Of a stretch of 64,000 nt of DNA, positions 44,646 to 55,079 are shown piece after piece. Position 1 is the first letter of the stretch. The number at the start of each line of letters is the position of its first letter. Below the pieces are notes generated by a model, which worked only from the letters and a program-made list of their open reading frames with translations, was not told the origin of the DNA and did not search any database. Source of the DNA: Neoceratodus forsteri (Eukaryota; Chordata; Ceratodontiformes; Ceratodontidae); NCBI GenBank assembly GCA_016271365.2, contig CM028132.1:1190945001-1191009000 (forward strand), in the 5' to 3' direction. The translations under genes and the position numbers were made by a program.

Positions 44646-45690
44646 TTATGGAGGGGAGCACTTTAACTCAGCTTCTGTAGGTGCAGACTTTCTTGATTTT
44701 TTCTTAGCAGCAGCTCTAGTCACTGGTCCAGACAGGGCATTTTCTGGGGGCTCAGACTCAATCAAGATTTGTCCAATGGGCAGTAAATGATTTCTATGCA
44801 TTGTTTTAACATCTTTTGAGTTATTCTCAGGCCTTACTTTGTACACAGGCAGATCATCTAGTTTGCCCACTACAATGTGAGGGAGATGGTGCCATCTGTT
44901 AACAATCTTGTGTTTGCCATGCAGTCCCAGATTTCTTAGCAATACCCGATCTCCCTCCTGGAGTTCCTGTGCTTTCACCTTTTCATCATACCTTTCTTTG
45001 TTGGCCAGGTTTCTTTTGGCAGCCATGGTTTGAGCCAGTTGGTACGCATGATTTAGCTGGGCCTTTAACTTTTGCACATACTGTAAATAGTTGTCAGCTC
45101 GAACTCCATCAGGACAGACCCCAAAACACACATCTACCAGCAGTTGAGCTTCTCTTCCAAACATCAGATGGTAGGGGGAGAACCCAGTGGCATCACTTTT
45201 TGTGCAGTTGTAGGCATGTACCAGGGTGCTAATTTGTTGGCTCCATCTAGGCTTGTCCTTTGGGTGGAGGGTGCCTAGCATATCTAGCAAAGTGCAGTTG
45301 AAACGTTCAGGCTGTGCGTCCCCCTGGGGGTGGTAAGGGGTGGTTCTGGACTTTTGCACTCCCCATAGAGAAAGCATCTCTTTGATCAGACGACCCTCAA
45401 AGTCTCTCCCTTGATCAGAATGGATTCTTTGTGGAGCCCCATAGTGAGCAAAAAAGTTTTCTACAAGTACTTTTGCCACAGTGGACGCCTTCTGGCCCTT
45501 GGTGGGGAAAGCTTGGGCATATCTCGTAAAATGGTCAGTGACCACCAGCACATTACTAATATTTCTTTGATCTGACTCCAAACTCAGAAAATCAATACAG
45601 ACCACCTCCATGGCTGCACTGGTGGTGATGTTAACAAGAGGGGCAGCCCTCTAGGGCAAAGCTTTCCTCTGTAAGCAGCGACTACAAGTT
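44646..45690 (-). pseudogene. Ty3/gypsy integrase
   Basis: The catalytic core is open over 44,646-45,611. D-D-E residues are visible in VVCIDFLSLES (first Asp), IHSDQGRDFEGRL (second Asp) and GDAQPERFNCTLLDML (Glu). The N-terminal zinc-binding part lies upstream: HNHMGHLG (near 45,780) and CSRC (near 45,685). In-frame stops near 45,652 and 45,696 separate it from the core. The C-terminal part has an SH3-like block (LQEGDRVLLRNLGLHGKHK). Integrase joins the cDNA ends to the target; this copy is inactive because of the stops. Confidence 0.9.
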
Positions 45691-45698
45691 CGAATGTG

Positions 45699-46634
45699 TT
45701 ACTCCACATCAGCCTCCATCTTAGACCAATAGAATCTGGATCTCACAAAGTCAGGTGTTCTGTCTATACCAAGGTGCCCCATGTGGTTATGTAAGGACCT
45801 CAGTACTGAATCTCGCAAGGCAGTGGGCAGCACTAGTTGTTGTTTGTCTACTTGCCCCCCTCTGTCTACTGTTTCTCTGTATAACAGTCTATTGATCAGT
45901 TTCAACTTATGACCTTCTTTGTATAACAATGCAGTTCTCATATCAGTGGAACGTAATTTGGACACATCTTTCCCTGCATATAGGGCTTCTAAAGCTGATT
46001 TGATCATGGGATCTCGGGATTGAGTCCGCCGAATACTGTCATTGTCCAGCTGAGGCAGTGCACCAATGTCTATTGCAGAAAAGTGGCAATAAGCAGCAGG
46101 TATGCAATTCTCAGAGGGTCCCAAACAATCCACCATACAGTCCATTGAGTCTGTGGACATTTGTTCCTCCCTGTCAAACTTCTTGCAGAGTGCTCTAATA
46201 TCAGGTTCTGACAGTCTGACCCAGTCATTCTGGGGAACAGGCCTCCGGGATAGAGCATCAGCATCTATGTAGTTCAGGCCTGCTCTGTATTCAACTGCAT
46301 AGTCGTAGGTAGATAAGGCAGAGAGCCACCTATGGCCAGCGGCATTCAACTTAGCTGAAATCTGCACATAGGTCAAAGGATTATTGTCAGTCTTTACTAG
46401 TATCTTAGCCCCATACAAGTACTCATGGAATTGATCAACAATGGCCCACTTCAAAGCTAGGAACTCTAACTTGTGTACAGGATAGTTCTTTTCGGAAGGG
46501 GTCAGGCTTCTGCTGGCAAAGGCCACTGGTCTCAGGCCATTCTCATGCTCTTGGTACAACACAGCCCCCAACCCTTGCAAGCTAGCATCAGTGTGCAGGA
46601 CATAAGGTTTTGCTGGATCAGCACAGACCAACAC
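45699..46634 (-). pseudogene. Ty3/gypsy RNase H and integrase zinc-finger start
   Basis: One open frame of 311 residues. RNase H starts with VLHTDASLQGLGAVLYQ (first catalytic Asp), has SEKNYPVHKLEFLALKWA (Glu) and VKTDNNPLTYV (Asp), then DADALSRRP, the usual end of the domain. The last part runs into the His pair of the integrase zinc finger (SLHNHMGHLGIDRTPDFVRS). The break from RT lies at about 46,630-47,030, where the frame changes at least once (an intermediate frame at 46,532-46,912 carries LKELQIFLGFCGYYWYFIKD, the RT connection region). Confidence 0.9.
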
Positions 46635-47953
46635 TGGAGCAGGGTAAGTTGATATATGATCTCATGAAAAGCAGTCTCACAATCAGGAGTCCAGCGGGCC
46701 CCAAATACTTCACTTGGAAGAAAATAAACTCTTTCAGTCTCGAGGGACGCTGACTTTTTGTATTTTTTATGGGTTAGTGGATATGCTTGAGTAAGGTTAA
46801 GTAAAGGGCGAATCACTCTTGAATAGTCCTTGATGAAATACCAATAATAACCACAGAATCCCAGGAATATTTGCAGTTCTTTTAGATTTTTGGGCTGTGG
46901 CCAGGTGGTCAAGGCCTCGACTTTACTTGGTTTGGTCTCTATTCCCTCGGTGGATACTATGTGTCACACATACTTTACTGATGTTTGAAAGAATTGACAC
47001 TTATCAATGGACAGTTTAAGGCCAAAGTCTTCCAGTCAGTCCAACACCTGGAATAATCTGCTCTCATGTTCCTCCAGTGAGCTGCCAAACACAATAACAT
47101 CATCCAGGTATACCAGCCACTCTAATAAGTTTATGTCCCCCACTGCACGCTCCATCAGTCGCTGAAAGGTGGCTGGAGCGCCTGAAATCCATTGAGGCAT
47201 TCTCATGAATTCATAGAAGCCAAGTGGACAGATAAAGGCTGTCTTCCCACAGTCTTCTGGGGCCATCAGGATCTGGTAGTACCCACTGCGAAGATCCAGC
47301 ACAGAGAACCACTTGCTACCGTTCAGGCAGTCCAAAGCATCCTGAATGCAGGGCATTGTATACTGATCAGGGACAGTCTGCCGGTTTAAAGTGTGATAAT
47401 CCATGCACATCCTTACTGTCCCATTCTTTTTTCTCACTACCACAATGGGGGAAGCATAGGGGCTTCTGGATTCTTGTATTACACCAGCAGCTAGCATCTC
47501 TTGCAGATGCTGTCTCACATCATCTATGTCAGCAGGGGCCAGGCGTCGAGACCTTTCACGAAATAGCCTTTCATCATGCAGCCGGATGTGGTGCTCAGCT
47601 CCTTGCACACATCCTACGTCCCATTCTTTTAAGGAAAACACCTGGTCTTTCTGGGCAAGCTTCTCACTGATCCTCACTTTCCATTCAGCTGGCAATGGGG
47701 AGTGACCGAAATCAAACAAGTCAGGCATTACTCTGTCATTCTTCCCCGAACTCTTGCTACTGGGTAGCACTACAGTGTCTGCACAATGCACATTAGCCAG
47801 GGTGCAACCTCTATTTACTCGAATCTCTCTGTCAGACACATTATGAACTTGAACCATTACCCTTCTGGCATAAGCATGGGCTCTAGCAGGCAAAATATTA
47901 GGCTTGACCAGCAGTCCCTCCGGCAATTTCTCATCGCCTGGTGCATCCAACAT
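46635..47953 (-). pseudogene. Ty3/gypsy reverse transcriptase
   Basis: The frame 47,036-47,953 carries the main RT blocks: IVVVRKKNGTVRMCMDYHTL, VLDLRSGYYQILM (first catalytic Asp), GFYEFMRMPQWISGAPATFQ and WLVYLDDVIVFGSS with the YLDD catalytic pair. In the third block the usual F-G-L after MP is replaced by QWIS, a likely decay mutation. The rest of RT (46,635-47,035) is in other frames. RT copies the element RNA from a tRNA primer. Confidence 0.92.
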
Positions 47954-48099
47954 GAGGATTTTATTCTTGACATTCTTTCTGATACGGACTTCCCCCTGGA
48001 GGGTACACTGGGCATTTGGCGCCAGGATCAGAGACTCAGGATCCTTTTTTCAGACAACTCCAACCGGTTCCTCTGGTTCCACTTTGTCAGCATCTTTCT

Positions 48100-48590
48100 G
48101 TGCCTCATAGGCCTTCTTGATCAAGGCCGGAATTCTTAAAGCTCTACTAGTCCTTGACCCCTGTTTTTCATAACACAACTGTGCCAGCCGTCAAAACATA
48201 TGTGCATTAGTCCCAATTAGTAAAGGAACCCCATCATACAGTCCAGTAGGGGGACCCACTAAGGCCAGGGTCTCTACTTGCTCTGCCATTCCAACCACAG
48301 AGGTGGAGGAAAGACAGCCAAATTCAGATATACCCGGAGTAGGGGTAGACCTTCTCACTTAACCCCCATACATGCAGTCCTTCTAATGGTTGTAAGGGTA
48401 TGTCTGACAAATGCTTCTGATACCAATCCTGGAACATAATTGTCACTTGGGAACCACTGTCTAATACAGCTCTTGTAGACACTCCATTCACCTTTACAGT
48501 GGTCTCCATGGAGGGACCCACTATTCTGGACCAGTCTGAGGAAGTGGCGGGGGTCTGGGCAACTGACTTTGCCACAGAGGACGTGAGTTA
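48100..48590 (-). pseudogene. Ty3/gypsy aspartic protease
   Basis: The frame 48,324-48,575 holds TRAVLDSGSQVTIM with the catalytic Asp in the D-S-G triad, followed by GLHVWGLSEKVYPYSGYI. The downstream part continues with frame breaks towards RT. The retropepsin-type enzyme cleaves the Gag-Pol precursor and works as a dimer. Its position between the zinc knuckle and RT fits Ty3/gypsy elements. Confidence 0.85.
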
Positions 48591-48683
48591 GCATTTTGGG
48601 ACCCTCACTGGGCCCATTTCGTGCACCTCTTAACCACTGACTTGTTCTCCAGTTCTCCTTGCAGCCGCTCACCACTCTCTAAG

Positions 48684-50250
48684 TCTTTCTGAGACGGCAT
48701 TCCCTCTTCATGTGCCCATCCTTCCCACAATTATGGCAAAATATGTCTGCTGAAGTTTGGTTGACTGAGGCATCACTGTGGGGCTGCAGCATTGGTACTA
48801 CTCGGTAGAAAACCTTGGTGCCACCTTAGCCAGCGATGGGTTGGACATTTGGAGACATCTTTTCAGTTCCCTCACTTCCATAGTCAATGCATCAAGTTTC
48901 GAACTGTTGTCAACATGAGGTGCCTGGGTGGGCACCCCCACCCCCATAGCAGAAGCAGTCAGGCAAGTGTCAGTGCCCGTGCTCATAGGAGTATCCTTCA
49001 TGATGAGACTATCTGTTACTTTCCTAATCTCCCTCAGCAACTCCTTCCAGTGTGGGGTGTTTACAGCCATCCTCATTTGGCAGGCACTTAATCCTTGACT
49101 TTCATCATGGGTTTCGGTGATCCCTGGCCGTCAGCAGCCAACCCCGCCCTTGGAGCAGAGGTTGTAGCAGCTACAACTACGCGGGGCTCTGAGAAATCCT
49201 CCTCCTCCTCAACTTCCCGGATTTCTTTCATCAAATCACAATGATCCGGTGGGTTACCTCTCCTGTCATGAAGCCTCAACTGAAGGAGCTGCAATTTTGA
49301 GTGCTTTGCATGTTGCAATATGTGCCCCAACCTCACATGGTTTAAGTCATTGGCAGCCACCTCCCCTTTCCGGTAGGCCCTCTGTAGCGCTCCTTTCAGA
49401 TGAGTAACATATGCAGATAAACTTTCCCCTGGCCATTGTTTTATACCTTGAAACTTCCACATCAAGCTCTCCCCTGACTCAATACTCCCAAAATTGCATT
49501 CAAGTGCAGTTAGGTACTTTTGGGCAGATGCCTCAGGGTTTGTGAACCTCAAAGACTTAGTGGCTTCCAGAGCAGGACCTCTCAAGCTCTCTAGGATTCT
49601 TTTCCGTTTCTCAGCCTCTGCACACTACCACTCAGATACCAAAGGGGCAACACAGTCTATCCAGGTCCCCCAATCATCCTCCCCTTGTGGGGTGGGGAGA
49701 GTGCCAGAGAAAACTCTCAACCTGCGGTAAGAGTCGTGACTAGTGGCAGGTACAGACATGGGGGCTTGCACTGGCACAGAAGGAGGGGCAATAACGGGTG
49801 CTGGAGGGGAAGAGGGTGTTGGTGGAGGAATGTTCTCAGGCAGCAATAATAGTTTCTTTAAATCCTCCACAGTTTTCCCTTCCTCCAACAACAATTTAGC
49901 AAATTTCTCCTCAAAAGTTTCAGATAATGGGGGAGGCTCGTTCTCCTTGGGGTCTTTACTGTCTTTGGTTATCACTCTCCAGACAGTGAGGGTTTCCCCA
50001 GGGGTAGCAGTCTATGGCACTTTAGAACTGTCTACAGTGTCCTTACACTCTATTAGGGCCATGAAAGTTTGGGTGAGCAGATCAGCCTTCGCCCCTCTAC
50101 CACAGGGTCTCGTAAACATTCAACCTTGGAAAGTACTCCCTCTACAGTGTCCATACTGGTACCCAGCAGGATATCCAAGATAAGTATAGCATTTTGGGGG
50201 TCAATCTCCTCTCCAGTACACCACTTCACCAGCTGGTGTACAGCCACTTC
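48684..50250 (-). pseudogene. PNMA-like Gag
   Basis: Four parts in order. (1) N-terminal PNMA/RRM-like domain at 50,250-49,980: HQLVKWCTGEEIDPQNAILI, then, in a shifted frame, TFMALIECKDTVDSSKVP and TLTVWRVI. (2) A Pro-rich linker (about 49,800). (3) Capsid-like domain: RRLRVFSGTLPTPQGEDDW and ESLRGPALEATKSLRF, then SLMWKFQGIKQWPGESLSAY; one in-frame stop lies at 49,622-49,624. (4) Zinc knuckle at 48,684-48,740: C-H-N-C-G-K-D-G-H-M-K-R-E-C, a CCHC motif. PNMA genes of mammals derive from such gypsy Gags. Gag packages the element RNA in the cytoplasm. Confidence 0.85.
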
Positions 50251-50310
50251 TGTTGGGGTGCCTATTTATTTTTTAACAGTAATTCATAAATGTGGCCACT
50301 AGAGGACACT

Positions 50311-50331
50311 AATCCCAGTGGTGAGCCTCCA
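50311..50331 (-). promoter_or_regulatory. Primer binding site
   Basis: Starting three bases after the 5' LTR, the minus strand reads TGGAGGCTCACCACTGGGAT. Its complement, ATCCCAGTGGTGAGCCTCCA, resembles the 3' end of vertebrate tRNA-Thr (AGT) with a 2-base insertion and one change. The tRNA identity is tentative; the TGG start and position are typical. Confidence 0.65.
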
Positions 50332-50334
50332 AGA

Positions 50335-52164
50335 TGTAACCCTCAGGGGGTGCTATCCCAAGGGCTACTACCCCTGCCTGATTTACCACTAACAGGTCGA
50401 GGGGCCAGGATCCGATGGCGGGTGCCTCCACTCAGAGGTCGGAGTTAAGACAGTCTGATATGACTTGGTCACAGCCCTCTGGGTCACTGCAACCCCCCTT
50501 TCTTCCCACTAGTGGCCCACACAAATCAATCACAGTATCCTTGCAATATACACTTACTCACAGGATTGGTTCAATCAGCTTGACTCTAGGGACCTCCTGT
50601 AAAGTAAGATGCAGTTATACAATAACCACTGTACAGTAATTCAACATAGACACACAGTTCAAGCAGTGTAACTTTGCTAAACAACCAAATCTGATTTATT
50701 TAGGGGATAGTAACAAGGACATGGAAAAATCAGGTTAATTGATTCAGCCACATTAATAATCACAGTACTGTGCACATATTTCAGAGTCCCAAATGTCACT
50801 CTTACTGGGTACCCAGGCAATAAGAGGCTAGCCTATTTGGTGCAGCTGGTTGGGGCCCTGAGGATGGAAAATGCATGTACAATACCTACTTTGTAATCCG
50901 GAGCCGGTAGGCTCAGTTCATGAAGAAAGAAAGGAAAAGTAATCAGATGGAACACTTGCAATTAGATGATGGCAGGGAGCTACCCTGATTTGTACTCACA
51001 AATTCAATGCTGAAACGGAATGGAAGGCAGATTGTCCTGGATTGCCAGGAGCAGCAGACCATGTGGACAAGGTCCTTGTGACTGGACCCCATGGCAGTTC
51101 AGAGCAAATGGATGTAGTCTGGATTAAGCTGGGGTTTACTTCCAGCTTCAGGCACTCAATTCACTGTACAGGGGATTTGAAACACGATTCCCCACAAGCA
51201 CTACACACATTTATATGTAAAAGGAAAGTACTATACCAGGCAGGCTGCTTCTCTATCCCGATCGCAATTACTGCACCATACCCGGGAGAACACAAAGCAG
51301 ATTCAGTTCCTGACAGACCAAGTGCGATTCAGCAATTTCTCCAGTCTTCTACAGGATGAGCCTGGTTTCCTCACTTCTGGTGCTTCTTTCTCCTTACAAC
51401 TCTGATTCAGTCCACACTGGCACTCACAAACAGTTGTAGGCCGAACTTCAGGGCCCCTGACGAGCTTCCCACGCGAAAACTCAACAGCGCAAGAGCCCGG
51501 AGCTCCTTCCGTCTTCACAGTCACAACTCATCTGATCTTTCCAGTAGACAGAGCCGGGCATTTTCTTTGAGTTCCTCCCAGTTCAGTTGTCTGGTTTGGC
51601 TGTCACTCACAGTAAACTCCCCCTGTTGGTGGAAAAAAGGCGCCGAAGTCCAAACTACAATTCCCAGAAGCATTGGCCATACATAACATAGGTGGCTGCC
51701 TCCACAATGAGAGTCCAAGTTCTGATTTGCCAGCAGCAGGCTCCATTTCAAAGGTCCCCCCACACTGATTGGTCCAGTTCAGCAGTTCAAAACTAGAATG
51801 AGGAACTAGACAAACACAATTCTGACTGCAAAAAAAAGGTTAGACAAACTGTATTTTCGAAATTACTCTAAATGATGTCTGGCAAACAGTTATATCTTTG
51901 AAAAGTGCTTACTCTGCCCACTTAGTGACGGCAGAAACTGAGCGATTTGGCAGCAGCTCGAGTGGGACTCAAGCAGGGAAACACACAGACCCCCATCCAA
52001 ATTAATTATGTCAGCAGGCAGACAGCTCTTAATGAGACAGTACCAGAGGCTCTAAAAGCACTCACAGACAAACGGCTTAGATGCCGAACACCATCCAGGC
52101 TTGAAGCATTCAAGCAAGTTCCTGGAAGACTTTTGGGAACCCTCATTTGCAGGGGGGGGTTACA
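50335..52164 (-). repeat. 5' LTR of the Ty3/gypsy element
   Basis: 1,830 bp, TG...CA ends on the minus strand (start TGTAACCCCCCCCTGCAAAT). It supplies the promoter for the element. Nearly the same as the 3' LTR, which suggests a fairly recent insertion relative to the surrounding LINE debris. It carries the TTTATT polyadenylation-type signal near 50,693-50,701. Confidence 0.92.
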
Positions 52165-52719
52165 TTCATTTTTCACAACAGACACTACCTGGTGTCCGTC
52201 TCTCTCCCCCACCTTGGACTTTCCACTAAGATTCCCTTGTGCCTATCCCATGCAAGCTTGAAACTCACCACTGCTTTTGCCCCCATCACTTCCTCTCGAA
52301 GACTGTTCCAGGCATCCATCACTCTTTCAGTGAAGAAGTACTTCTTCACATCTCTCAAATTTATCCCCTACTAGCTTCATTGCATGTCCCCTTGTTCTCG
52401 TGCAACTTTTCCTCTGAAAAATACTCCCCTCCTGTATTTTATTTACCCATGTGAGGTATTTATATGTCTCTGTCATACCCCCCCCTTCCAGGATGTACAT
52501 ATTGAGGTCCTTCAGTCACTCTTCATAGAGTTTCTGATGCAGAATAATACTCTTCCCTATGTACCTCAACTTTCCCCTTGCTTACCAACTGCCTTAGTTG
52601 TACTGCCTTGCCACCTTGAGGTCATCAGATATGATTACTCCCAGGTCCCTTTCCTGTCTGGTGACCATCAATACCTCTTCTCCCATTTCATATTCCACCT
52701 CTGGGTTTCTGTGTTCCAA
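52165..52719 (-). mobile_element. Old CR1/L3-like LINE, piece 3 (RT C-terminus and 3' region)
   Basis: On the minus strand: RNPEVEYEMGEEV, then RQERDLGVIISDDLKV, LKDLNMYILEGGYDRDIYKY, CTRTRGHAMKLVGDKF and a final DGCLEQS-like segment, the standard order of CR1-group ORF2 C-termini. It continues the RT of pieces 1 (57,930-58,350) and 2 (53,166-53,350). Its 3' part is cut by the Ty3/gypsy insertion at 52,164. Confidence 0.75.
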
Positions 52720-53165
52720 CAGCAGAGACAACTGAGACCGCTGCCAGCCAAAGTCCTGATTGTTGGCATTCCTTGACGCTCATTTGGCAGCCTTATCTGC
52801 TGAGTGTGCCTGTTATCCTACTGACATGTAAGCCTCATTGCTATGTATTATAGCACTGATTCTGTACTATTAAATACATTCCAAAACTTTTATTTTATTA
52901 ATTTTTCTAATTTAGATTGTCGTTGTTAGTCTTTTTCTTTCTTTGCATTGTATGTACTACTGTAATTCTATTATGACCATTGTCTTCCTATACTATCTCT
53001 CATTTCAGTTTGTGCTATTGTTCTTTATTTTATCCTACCCAGGACCTCCTCGCAAATGAGCTTTGCTCATAGAACCATAGACTGTGATAGCAAATAAGGG
53101 CCACTTGTCCCACCTAGTCTGCCCATGCTCAGTGGAGCTTTTCCTGGTAAACTAAAAATAAATAA
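52720..53165 (+). mobile_element. L2 3' fragment, itself split by a CR1 tail
   Basis: The 3' end has AGGACCTCCTCGCAAATGAG, CTTTGCTCA and, after a 57-bp interruption, GTGGAGCTTTTCCTGGTAAA and AAATAAATAAAG, an L2-type tail. It lies between pieces 2 and 3 of the old LINE, whose reading frame it interrupts (after KKGKIMHF). The 5' boundary near 52,720 is approximate. Confidence 0.6.
53070..53126 (-). mobile_element. 57-bp CR1/L3-type 3' tail
   Basis: AGAACCATAGACTGTGATAG, then GGGCCACTTGTCCCACC and AGTCTGCCCAT is the reverse of a CR1/L3 3' end, like 37,449-37,515. It is flanked by GCTCA on both sides (53,065-53,069 and 53,127-53,131), a possible 5-bp target duplication, and it separates two halves of an L2 tail. 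Confidence 0.6.
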
Positions 53166-53350
53166 AGTGCATTATCTTGCCCTTTTTCACACTGAAACCC
53201 AGCTGCCATACCCTTGACCACTCCTCAAGTTTTCTCAGGTTGCTGCTCATCCTTTCACCACCCCCTGGAGTGTCCACTCTATTTCAGAGTTTGGTGCCAT
53301 CCACAAAGAGGCAGACCTTTCCTTCCAGCTCATATACAATGTCACTTATA
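53166..53350 (-). mobile_element. Old CR1/L3-like LINE, piece 2 (RT catalytic region)
   Basis: On the minus strand: LISDIVYELEGKVCLFVDGT (where VDGT stands for the usual xDDT, one catalytic Asp changed), then NRVDTPGG and RKLEEWSRVWQLGFSVKKGK. It follows piece 1 directly in a normal RT; the CR1 copy C lies between them. Confidence 0.75.
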
Positions 53351-53505
53351 AGGGGTGGCCCATACAAAGGAGAGAACCAGAAAGGAGCTGATCACTACCC
53401 TGACTTCTTGGACATGGGCTGAGTGCTGATGGTGATTTTTTTTTTTCTTCTTTGGAACTATAGACTGCAAAGGGTAGGATTATAGCATTAAGTATAGGCT
53501 GGTAT

Positions 53506-53629
53506 AGAACATTGTACATTGTGAAATTAATGTTTTTCCAATCTAGAAAGTAATATTGTACACAGAACACTGTACATTGTGAATTCCAATGTTTTTCCAG
53601 TCTAGGAAGTAATATTGTATGCAGATTGA
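53506..53629. repeat. 62-bp tandem duplication in the CR1-C 5' UTR
   Basis: Two adjacent units share ACATTGTACATTGTGAA or ACACTGTACATTGTGAA, AATGTTTTTCCA and AAGTAATATTGTA. It lies 5' of ORF1 and could be part of the internal promoter, a role known for 5' UTR repeats of some LINEs. This is inference. Confidence 0.6.
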
Positions 53630-53851
53630 CTAGTTCAGTTGGGTAGGTTACACTGGCTTGCTTTATCGATCCCCAAGTGTTTTTGGGTGGAAGAAACTGT
53701 GTAAAAGGTAGGGTATTGTAGGTAGGGACATACGAGCATAAAGAGGATAGAAAAATTAGTTAGTACTGTATGGAACAAGACTAGCTGAAATAAAGTAAAA
53801 GCTGATAAAACTGAGGAGGACTGTACTCTGCTAAGAAGGGTCAAGGAAGAA

Positions 53852-54910
53852 GTGCAGTGGCTTGGCAGACAGTTAGCAAGGATGAGAGGGGAGTTTGCTG
53901 GGGCAAGAGGGCTGCCCACAAGGGGTAATATGAGGGAGCCATATGGGAAGAACCTTGGATCGAGGGAAAGGATTGGGGGGGGGGGGGCCAGGAGCAAGCC
54001 GAACATGGGACCTAGCACTGTAGGGAAGTCCAAATTCAGGAGGGAAGTGCCAACGCATGTCACCTCAGTGGCGGTAGGTAATAGGTTTGAAACACTGGCG
54101 ACTTTGGTGGAGGAGGTTGGGGGGAGGATCTCCAGGAAGGGCAGGAGGGGAATAGGCGGGAAAGCACAAGAGGCAGCCGGAAGAGGGGATGGGGTAGCAG
54201 GGGGCAGGGGGGAGGGAGGGAACTGTGCTGGTAGGGAGGACAGAAAGGAGGAGGGGGGCCGGGGGTTGGGAGGTCTGTGGAGGTTAGCAAAGAAACAGGG
54301 AGGTGAGGGGGATAGGACAAGGGAAGGGGGAGCTATAGGGTGGGGATATAGCTACAAGTGGGGCGGTCTCTAGGGTGAAGTACCTCGGAGGGGCAAGGAA
54401 GGATGTGGGGGAATACTAGTGCTAGGGGATTCCATACTTAAAGGGATAAGATGGGGCAGTAATGGGGAAAGACATAGTCGGATATAGGTAGAGTCCATAC
54501 CTAGGCTGATGGCAGGCAGGGCCGGGCAGTCTATTCTGAAGTGTGCAAGGAGGGGTAGAAGGAAGCCACATCTCATGGGGCATATGGGTACAAATGACCT
54601 GACTGTGGAAATAGTGGAAGTTGTGAGGGAGAGGTTTGGGGAACTGGGAAGGTTGTGTGAGGAGCTGAGGGAATCGGTGGCCTTCTCGGAGGTGCTCCCA
54701 GTGCCATGCGCAAGTACGGCAAGGAAGGGGAGGATCAGAGAGTTCAACACATGGCTGGGGGAATGGTGTTGAACCAAGGGGTACGGGGTAGGGGGGACTG
54801 GGGGGCAGCTGGGACAATAACGACCTATATGCAGGGGACAGGCTACACTTGAGTGGGGAGGGGAAGGCAATATTAAAGAAGGGGATTGAGAGGTACATAA
54901 CAACAAAGGT
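53852..54910 (+). pseudogene. CR1-C ORF1 (basic N-terminus and SGNH esterase)
   Basis: The first frame (53,852-54,373, 173 residues) is rich in Arg and Gly and has VAVGNRFETLATLVEEV. The esterase follows in shifted frames: LVLGDSILKG near 54,418 (GDS Ser), GHMGTNDLTVE near 54,578 (Gly, Asn, Asp block, better kept than in copy A) and DRLHLS near 54,838 (Asp/His). A role in RNA or membrane binding during retrotransposition is proposed for such ORF1 proteins. At least two frameshifts are present. Confidence 0.75.
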
Positions 54911-55079
54911 GGGTTTAAACTAGGAGCGGGGGGTAACAAGTGGACTATTGGTAGGCAGGGATCCCGGAGAGGGGTGCCAGATGAGCTTACCCCCCAAAGT
55001 TAATAGGCAGGAGGTCAGGGTAGGGGCACGGGGGAGGGAAGAGGAGAGGGGAAGGCCAGGGAAGGGCAAGGGAGAAGAC

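Larger units (their letters stand above)
41830..52164 (-). mobile_element. Full-length Ty3/gypsy LTR retrotransposon with PNMA-like Gag
   Basis: A 10.3-kb element transcribed leftwards: 5' LTR 50,335-52,164, primer binding site 50,311-50,331, Gag, protease, RT, RNase H, integrase, then 3' LTR 41,830-43,674. The 4-bp target duplication TTCA flanks it (41,826-41,829 and 52,165-52,168). RT before integrase places it in the Ty3/gypsy (Metaviridae) order. No envelope-like frame is present. Stops and frameshifts interrupt Gag and Pol, so the copy is defective. It landed at the edge of an old CR1/L3-like LINE. Confidence 0.93.
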
